From Acidilobaceae archaeon (GTDB lineage Archaea > Thermoproteota > Thermoprotei_A > Sulfolobales > Acidilobaceae): a stretch of DNA of 10,079 nucleotides. This document shows positions 6,275 through 10,079 of this stretch, piece after piece; within the stretch, counting starts at the first letter, position 1; each line of letters begins with the position of its first letter. The notes below the pieces were generated by a model. The model saw only the letters and a program-made list of their open reading frames with translations, did no database searches and was not told where the DNA came from. The position numbers and the translations under genes were made by a program. The stretch spans positions 1 through 10,079 of the forward strand of contig JALWGG010000176.1 in the NCBI GenBank assembly GCA_027013765.1, given 5' to 3'.

Positions 6275-6643
6275 ATGGTTGAGAAGGTCCCTGCAGATGT
6301 TGAGGCTAAGTATAACAAGTACCTCCAGCTCAGGGAGACCCTGGCAGCGTTGAGCCAGGAGCGGATAGTGATGGAGGGTACCATAGCGGAGATTGAGAGC
6401 GTCCTTGAGAAGATAAAGCAGCTGGGAGACGACACGGAGCTTTTCAAGATCGTTGGTAGCGTGCTTGTCAAGACCAGTAAGGAGGACATTGTGAAGGAGC
6501 TGGAATCTAGGAAGGACGACCTGGAGACTAGGCTGATGGCTGTTAAGAGCCAGGAGAACTCGATAAAGAAGGAGCTTGACAGGCTTGCTGAGGAGATTAA
6601 GAGGCTCCTAGGCGGCGGGGGCCAGGCGGGAGTTGCAGGATGA
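6275..6643 (+). CDS. pfdB: Prefoldin subunit beta
   Basis: Prefoldin is a cytoplasmic hexameric chaperone (two alpha, four beta) that holds unfolded proteins between its coiled-coil tentacles and passes them to the thermosome. The 122-residue product shows the beta-subunit pattern: an N-terminal coiled coil (about residues 5-45, EAKYNKYLQLRETLAALSQERIVMEGTI), a beta-hairpin core (DDTELFKIVGSVLVKTSKEDIVKEL, about 52-77), and a C-terminal coiled coil (ETRLMAVKSQENSIKKELDRLAEEIKRLL) ending in a flexible glycine-rich tail. ATG 6275 gives the expected length, but GGAGG (6268-6272) is only two bases upstream. GTG 6266 would be an alternative adding three residues. The next gene starts inside its last codons (11-nt overlap). 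No alpha subunit is encoded here. Confidence 0.93.
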   Translation: MVEKVPADVEAKYNKYLQLRETLAALSQERIVMEGTIAEIESVLEKIKQLGDDTELFKIVGSVLVKTSKEDIVKELESRKDDLETRLMAVKSQENSIKKELDRLAEEIKRLLGGGGQAGVAG

Positions 6644-6902
6644 GCTCGCCGAAGCCCTGGAGGCTGCAGAGGAGAGGGCTAGGGAGGTCCTAGAGAGGGT
6701 TCTAGGCGATAGGGCCTCAAGCTACACGCTAATCCTCAAGATAGAGCCTGGGGGCGAAGGCTTCAGGCTACTCGTTGACGTGCAGGCTTCAAGGCCGAGG
6801 GCCAGGTGGATCGAGGACCTTGTGGAGGAGGCTGCCCGTGAAGCGGTTAGAGAGTTCGAGCGAAGGCTTAGGGCTAGAAAGGTACCTGGGAAGCGCGGAT
6901 AA
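6633..6902 (+). CDS. Small DUF3194-like protein
   Basis: This 89-residue acidic/basic alpha-beta protein of unknown function is most like the DUF3194 family of small archaeal proteins found directly after prefoldin beta. Visible structure: an N-terminal amphipathic helix (LAEALEAAEERAREVLERVLG), a strand pair (SYTLILKIEPGGEGFRLLVDVQAS, about residues 30-53), then a charged C-terminal helix (WIEDLVEEAAREAVREFERRLRARK). No catalytic residues, metal ligands or membrane segment are seen. The start is TTG 6633, overlapping pfdB by 11 nt, with GGGAG (6628-6632) immediately upstream; this tight spacing makes the start less certain. Its last 21 codons overlap the start of the DHH gene. The conserved neighbourhood suggests a role in RNA or protein quality control, but no function can be read from the sequence. 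Confidence 0.7.
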   Translation: MQDELAEALEAAEERAREVLERVLGDRASSYTLILKIEPGGEGFRLLVDVQASRPRARWIEDLVEEAAREAVREFERRLRARKVPGKRG

Positions 6903-7857
6903 CTGGCTGGTAACGGCCCATAAGAACGCGGATCCAGACGCTGTAGCCTCAGCCCTGCTTGCATATGTGATCGTCAGGGGACTGGGTGGCAGGGCATGCA
7001 TACTATTCCCCGAGGGCGTCTCTGCAGCGTCAAAGAGGCTCCTAGCAGGCCTGGGTATAGAGGTCGAGTACTGCACCGGGGACCCCCCGGCCAACGTTGT
7101 AGTAGTTGACACTGCCAACCCGGCACAGCTGGGAGGGCTACGGGAGGTGGTGGAGGGTGCTAGTATACTCATAGTGGTTGACCACCATAGGCCAGGAGAC
7201 CTATATTCCAGGGCTTCATACAGCCTGGTGGACCCTAGTGCAGCGTCTACAACCGAGCTCCTAGCATTAGAGGCTCGGCGCATGGGGGTCGAGATCCCCC
7301 AGAGTATAGCCACGCTCGGGCTTGCAGGGATCCTATATGACTCTAAGAGGTTCCTGCTAGTGGGGCCTGGCACCTTCAGGGCAGTCCAGACACTCATAGA
7401 CTATGGGGGCGACTATTCAAGGGCCCTCCAGCTCCTAACGCAAACCGGGGGGTTAACACTCTCAGAGAGGATAGCCAGGCTCAAGGCAGTATCAAGGGCC
7501 AGGCTGGGGAGGGCGTGTAAGGAGGTCCTCATAGCTGTAACCCATGTTGGGAGCTATGAGTCATCAGCAGCCAGGGCCCTCCTAGAGGTTGGGGCTGATG
7601 TAGCAGTTGTGCTGGCCGAGAGGAGGGAGGGCTACAGGGTCTCCGTCAGGGTGTCGAGGGGTGCAGAGGCCCTGGGAATTACAGCGGACAAGATCGCGCT
7701 GTACCTTGCGGAAAAGTATGGGGGCGAGGGCGGGGGGCACAGTGGTGCAGGGATGGCCCAGCTACCCTTTATAGCACCCAGCATAGAGGAAGCAACAGAT
7801 ATGGTGGCCAAGACCCTTCCAGGCAGGGTTGGGAGGATCTGCACGGGAGGTAAATAG
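6838..7857 (+). CDS. DHH-DHHA1 family phosphoesterase (NrnA/RecJ-like)
   Basis: The 339-residue product has all metal-binding motifs of DHH phosphoesterases: motif I H28-x3-D32-x-D34 (AHKNADPDAVASA), motif II D91 (VVVVDTAN), motif III D115-H116-H117 (VVDHHRPG) and motif IV D168 (GILYDSKRF). The C-terminal DHHA1 domain ends with GGGHSGAG (298-305), the substrate-binding loop. By family it cleaves phosphodiester bonds using two Mn ions. The size and compact layout resemble NrnA/oligoribonuclease or cyclic-dinucleotide phosphodiesterases more than the larger archaeal RecJ/GAN nucleases, so a role in removing short RNA oligomers left by the exosome is plausible but inferred. GTG 6838 is chosen because GGAGGAGG (6824-6831) lies six bases upstream and no other ATG, GTG or TTG occurs before the first domain strand. 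It overlaps the preceding gene by 65 nt. The xpf gene follows after three bases. Confidence 0.88.
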   Translation: MKRLESSSEGLGLERYLGSADNWLVTAHKNADPDAVASALLAYVIVRGLGGRACILFPEGVSAASKRLLAGLGIEVEYCTGDPPANVVVVDTANPAQLGGLREVVEGASILIVVDHHRPGDLYSRASYSLVDPSAASTTELLALEARRMGVEIPQSIATLGLAGILYDSKRFLLVGPGTFRAVQTLIDYGGDYSRALQLLTQTGGLTLSERIARLKAVSRARLGRACKEVLIAVTHVGSYESSAARALLEVGADVAVVLAERREGYRVSVRVSRGAEALGITADKIALYLAEKYGGEGGGHSGAGMAQLPFIAPSIEEATDMVAKTLPGRVGRICTGGK

Positions 7858-7860
7858 GCC

Positions 7861-8568
7861 GTGGCATCAAGGATCTATGCAGACCTCAGGGAGGAGAAGA
7901 GCGGGATCCCATCCATACTAGAGTCTATGGGGCTGATCGTGATTAGGAGGAACCTTCCCGTGGGGGACTACATTGTAGGCGATGACGTGGTTGTGGAGAG
8001 GAAGAGCGCGTATGACTTTGCAAAGAGCCTATTCGATGGAAGACTATTCAACCAGGCCAAGAGGATGGCAGAGGCATACCAGGTCACAGTATACATTGTA
8101 GAAGGAGACCCGGGGAGGATCAGGAGGTTCGCCAACAGGCAGAGGCAGCTATACTCCGCGATGGTAACCCTAACCCTCGACTACAATGCTAGGATAATGA
8201 TAAGCAGCGGCCCCCAGGCAACTGCAGAGATCCTAGGAGCACTCGCGAGGAGGCTACAGTCACAGGGGTCAGGCTTCATAATACACAAGAAGCCCAAGCT
8301 TGAGGACCTCCAAGAGTGGCAGCTATACATAATACAGTCATTCCCCCAAGTAGGCCCGAAGACCGCCGAAAAGATCCTAGAAAGGTTCCAAACCATAGAG
8401 AGATTCTGCAGGGCAAGCATATCAGAGCTCTCAACAGTGCCAGGCCTGGGGGAGAGGAAGGCAGAGAACATTAAGAGGATACTAGTAACCCCATACAAGG
8501 CTAGAATCGATAAAAAGAGGATGAAAACACTAGACTCATTCAAGGATTCAGAGGCTACAGGCTCCTAG
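7861..8568 (+). CDS. xpf: XPF-family structure-specific endonuclease (ERCC4 nuclease plus tandem HhH)
   Basis: The 235-residue product is the short, helicase-less form of XPF found in Crenarchaeota. In that group it acts as a homodimer with PCNA to cut 3' flaps and branched DNA. The ERCC4 nuclease core shows D8 (YADLREEKSGIP), G35-D36 (VGDYIVGDDVV), the catalytic E46-R47-K48 and D52-F53 (VERKSAYDF), and FNQAKRM. Two helix-hairpin-helix motifs follow at about residues 155-176 (SFPQVGPKTAEKIL) and 186-208 (STVPGLGERKAENIKRIL). The tail MKTLDSFK (221-228) resembles a degenerate PCNA-interacting box. GTG 7861 has GGGAGGT (7845-7851) upstream and sits three bases after the DHH stop. It is the last gene of the operon; its final 14 bases overlap the 3' end of the opposite-strand surface protein gene. 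No active-site residue is missing. Confidence 0.94.
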   Translation: MASRIYADLREEKSGIPSILESMGLIVIRRNLPVGDYIVGDDVVVERKSAYDFAKSLFDGRLFNQAKRMAEAYQVTVYIVEGDPGRIRRFANRQRQLYSAMVTLTLDYNARIMISSGPQATAEILGALARRLQSQGSGFIIHKKPKLEDLQEWQLYIIQSFPQVGPKTAEKILERFQTIERFCRASISELSTVPGLGERKAENIKRILVTPYKARIDKKRMKTLDSFKDSEATGS

Positions 8569-9232
8569 CCCTCTTCCACATCAGCCCTGCCAGGCCTATG
8601 CTAAGCATTATCAATCCTGTAGCAACCATGAAATAGCCGATCTGGGTGCCGCCATAGGAGTCACCATAGGCTATAGCACTCCCCCCAACGAATGGGCCTG
8701 AGGACCTCAGGCACACTCTGATGGAATCAACACTAACGCCCCACTCGTCATAAGTGGGACTTACACTGGGGTCCGGGTTAGGTGTGCCCTCATCCACCTG
8801 GATCATAACATGGTTAGTCCCTGCAACAACGACGCCCGAGGGTATTGCAAACATCTCCTCTGCAAAAGCATCGTCAGAGGATACGGTGAAGTAGCCTAGA
8901 TAGACGTTGTTAAGGAACACCTCATCTATCTCGTCGGGCAAGTCGACATCATAGTATCTTACAATGATATAGCCGGGACTGCCTGCGAAGCTTGAAGGTA
9001 CACTAAAGTATATATCGATGGGGTGCCACGGGTATGTGTCAAATGTATATACATCCAAGTCGTCACCGGTATCCTTGACGGCAACCTCGGTATAGCCGGC
9101 GGGACACAACGTGTCAGGAGGGGATGCACTGGGTGGTGTAGTTCCGGTATCACCAGCGACTGCTGGTATGGGTAGTGCGAGGACGGCTAGTAATATAATA
9201 ACTGGCAGGATCCTGTATACTAGTGTATGCAA
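8555..9232 (-). CDS. Unrecognised secreted, C-terminally membrane-anchored protein
   Basis: I do not recognise the family of this 225-residue protein. Residues 1-26 look like a signal peptide (basic YR, hydrophobic ILPVIILLAVLALPIPAVAG, AVA-type cleavage site). A short Thr/Ser/Pro-rich linker (about 28-42) follows. The extracellular domain (about 43-180) is rich in beta-forming and acidic residues, with two cysteines (C43 and about C174) that could pair. The segment VFLNNVYLGYF, then AIPSGVVVAGTNHVMIQVD, resembles the central strands of galactose-binding-like jelly-roll domains. Residues about 199-219 form a C-terminal transmembrane helix (IGYFMVATGLIMLSIGLAGL) followed by WKRARSL, so the domain should face outside. 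The start is TTG 9232, with GAAGGT eight bases upstream and an in-frame TGA just above. It may be a cell-surface or envelope protein; ligand and role are unknown. Its 3' end overlaps xpf. Confidence 0.8.
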   Translation of the reverse strand: MHTLVYRILPVIILLAVLALPIPAVAGDTGTTPPSASPPDTLCPAGYTEVAVKDTGDDLDVYTFDTYPWHPIDIYFSVPSSFAGSPGYIIVRYYDVDLPDEIDEVFLNNVYLGYFTVSSDDAFAEEMFAIPSGVVVAGTNHVMIQVDEGTPNPDPSVSPTYDEWGVSVDSIRVCLRSSGPFVGGSAIAYGDSYGGTQIGYFMVATGLIMLSIGLAGLMWKRARSL

Positions 9233-9268
9233 TACTATACACCTTCACACATTACATTGATGGTGCCA

Positions 9269-9279
9269 ATATATTTAAG
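9269..9279 (-). promoter_or_regulatory. TATA box for the secreted-protein gene
   Basis: On the minus strand this reads CTTAAATATAT, a TATA-like element about 37-47 bp upstream of the TTG start at 9232. Transcription would be expected to start near 9246-9250, just ahead of the GAAGGT ribosome site (9241-9246). Other AT-rich boxes lie nearby, so the exact element is uncertain. Confidence 0.45.
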
Positions 9280-9306
9280 TTTATAATAATAGATTAATAT
9301 TATAAA
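9280..9306. repeat. 9-bp inverted repeat in AT-rich divergent promoter region
   Basis: TTTATAATA (9280-9288) and TATTATAAA (9298-9306) are perfect inverted copies separated by nine bases. The pair lies in a stretch of about 50 bp that is almost entirely A/T, upstream of the secreted-protein gene's TATA box and of the EF-2 promoter. The symmetry could mark a dimeric regulator site or paired TATA boxes. Low base complexity makes a chance match fairly likely. Confidence 0.4.
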
Positions 9307-9324
9307 TATCATATTAAATCCTTT

Positions 9325-9353
9325 TATACAAGCATGGCTGTCTATACAAGCAT
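9325..9353 (+). repeat. 11-bp direct repeat upstream of EF-2
   Basis: TATACAAGCAT occurs at 9325-9335 and again at 9343-9353, an exact tandem pair with a period of 18 bp. Both copies lie upstream of the EF-2 TATA box (9394-9402) and contain no gene I can recognise. The position suggests a binding site for a transcription factor, but no known archaeal operator is matched. Confidence 0.55.
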
Positions 9354-9393
9354 TAATAAATCTAGCTTGTGAGTTGCAGCTTTAAGGGCCTTC

Positions 9394-9402
9394 TTTTTAT
9401 AA
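9394..9402 (+). promoter_or_regulatory. TATA box for EF-2
   Basis: TTTTTATAA is a strong archaeal TATA box 43 bp upstream of the EF-2 start codon. The predicted start of transcription near 9423-9427 leaves a leader of about 20 nt that carries GGGGTG at 9433-9438. A pyrimidine-rich stretch (CCCTTTCCC) follows the box. A weaker TATA-like element (TTTTATA, 9322-9328) lies farther upstream inside the direct repeat region. Confidence 0.65.
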
Positions 9403-9444
9403 CCCTTTCCCTGTACTAGAGGGCCTGGAGACGGGGTGTAGCTG

Positions 9445-10079
9445 TTGGGTGCAAGGGTTAAGGTAGTCTCCGAGATTGAGAAGATTATGAGCAATATAGA
9501 GCAGGTTAGAAATATCGGTATCATAGCCCACGTGGATCATGGCAAGACGACGACTAGCGACTCCCTGCTGGCGGCTGCTGGCATCATATCTGAGAGGATT
9601 GCTGGGGAGGCCCTTGTGCTGGATTATCTTAGTGTGGAGAAGCAGAGGGGTATAACTGTTAAGAGCGCCAACATAAGCCTGTACCACGAGTATGAGGGTA
9701 AGCCCTACGTGATCAACCTGATAGACACGCCCGGCCACGTCGACTTCTCTGGCAAAGTGACCCGGAGCCTTAGGGTGCTGGACGGCGCGATAGTTGTTGT
9801 AGACGCCGTTGAGGGTGTGATGACCCAGACGGAGACGGTTATCAGGCAGTCGCTTGAGGAGAGGGTCAGGCCCCTGCTATTCATAAACAAGGTCGACAGG
9901 CTTATAAAGGAGCTCAAGCTCCCCCCAGAGAAGATTCAGGAGAGGTTCGTCGAGATCATTAGGGAGGTCAACAACTTGATAGACCTATACGCCGAGCCGG
10001 AGTTCAGGAAGAAGTGGAAGCTCAACCCTGCAGACGGCACTGTAGCCTTCGGGAGTGCCAAGGATAAGTGGGGTATAAG
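9445..10079 (+). CDS. fusA: Translation elongation factor 2 (aEF-2), N-terminal part (3' end outside window)
   Basis: EF-2 is the GTPase that drives ribosomal translocation in the cytoplasm. The visible 211 codons encode most of the G domain with every nucleotide motif: G1 AHVDHGKT (residues 28-35), G2 RGIT (68-71), G3 DTPGH (94-98) and G4 NKVD (148-151). The N-terminus MGARVKVVSEIEKIMSNIEQVRNIGIIAHVD is typical of archaeal EF-2 rather than bacterial EF-G. The start is TTG 9445, with GGGGTG (9433-9438) six bases upstream. No ATG in frame occurs until residue 15, which would leave a truncated helix, so TTG is preferred. The frame is open to the last base of the window. The gene has its own promoter and is divergent from the secreted-protein gene. 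The diphthamide target histidine would be in the missing C-terminal part. Confidence 0.97.
   Translation, partial: MGARVKVVSEIEKIMSNIEQVRNIGIIAHVDHGKTTTSDSLLAAAGIISERIAGEALVLDYLSVEKQRGITVKSANISLYHEYEGKPYVINLIDTPGHVDFSGKVTRSLRVLDGAIVVVDAVEGVMTQTETVIRQSLEERVRPLLFINKVDRLIKELKLPPEKIQERFVEIIREVNNLIDLYAEPEFRKKWKLNPADGTVAFGSAKDKWGI

Noticed and set aside
6775..6837. TTG 6775 as the DHH start
   Set aside because: The extra 21 residues are read out of frame through the strand region of the DUF3194-like gene, and GTG 6838 has a far better ribosome site.
6789..7397. Long open frame (about 200 codons) antisense to the DHH gene
   Set aside because: It is a codon-bias shadow in GC-rich DNA: the sense strand carries all DHH motifs, while the antisense product is low-complexity serine/proline-rich.
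9334..9372. 12-codon ATG mini-frame upstream of EF-2, as a leader peptide
   Set aside because: It lies upstream of the strong EF-2 TATA box, has no ribosome site, and its start falls within the direct repeat.
1..10079. Mobile elements, CRISPR arrays, tRNA or rRNA genes, toxin-antitoxin or defence cassette
   Set aside because: I saw no transposase, integrase, spaced repeats of array size, tRNA-like folds or rRNA signatures; the window is densely filled by core genes.

Overview
This window looks like chromosomal DNA from a hyperthermophilic member of the Thermoproteota (Crenarchaeota), most plausibly of the Desulfurococcales type. That placement is inferred from gene content and codon habits; I could not search a database. 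The supporting signs are an archaeal exosome superoperon, an archaeal 20S proteasome alpha subunit, archaeal RNase P protein Pop5, archaeal EF-2, a short helicase-less XPF, AGG/AGA as the dominant arginine codons, ATA-rich isoleucine, frequent TTG/GTG starts, short leaders with strong Shine-Dalgarno (SD) motifs, and TATA boxes rather than bacterial -35/-10 boxes. No mobile element, CRISPR array, tRNA or rRNA is visible. It reads as core genome.

Layout. (1) Positions 2-733 (+) hold the 3' part of an OLA1/YchF-like GTPase with a C-terminal TGS domain. (2) Positions 746-2010 (-) hold a two-gene unit, psmA (proteasome alpha) followed by rnp2 (RNase P Pop5). It converges on the GTPase with 12 bp between the stop codons. 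(3) Positions 2011-2208 form a divergent promoter region with one TATA box for each direction. (4) Positions 2209-8568 (+) form a compact run of eleven genes: SBDS, rrp4, rrp41, rrp42, eL43 (L37Ae), a Brix-domain protein, Pcc1 (KEOPS), prefoldin beta, a DUF3194-like protein, a DHH-DHHA1 phosphoesterase and an XPF-family nuclease. Gaps are 1-40 nt or the genes overlap. (5) Positions 8555-9232 (-) hold an unrecognised secreted, membrane-anchored protein whose 3' end overlaps xpf. (6) Positions 9233-9444 form an AT-rich divergent intergenic region with an inverted repeat, a direct repeat and promoters. (7) Positions 9445 to the end (+) hold the 5' part of translation elongation factor 2.

How the genes fit together. 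Most products serve RNA processing, ribosome biogenesis, translation and protein quality control: RNA degradation (Rrp4/41/42), ribosome maturation (SBDS, Brix protein, with EF-2 as the functional partner of SBDS-type factors), tRNA maturation and modification (Pop5 of RNase P; Pcc1 of the t6A-forming KEOPS complex), a ribosomal protein, a chaperone subunit and the proteasome. Two nuclease-type enzymes, DHH and XPF, close the run.

The window is therefore mostly a known, conserved archaeal neighbourhood, and I do not see a wholly new system in it. The points most worth a second look are a predicted N-terminal membrane anchor on the RNase P Pop5 protein (with a competing internal start), a forced coding overlap of about 65 nt between the DUF3194-like and DHH genes, the unknown surface protein with a jelly-roll-like segment, and short symmetric or repeated sequences in the two divergent promoter regions.
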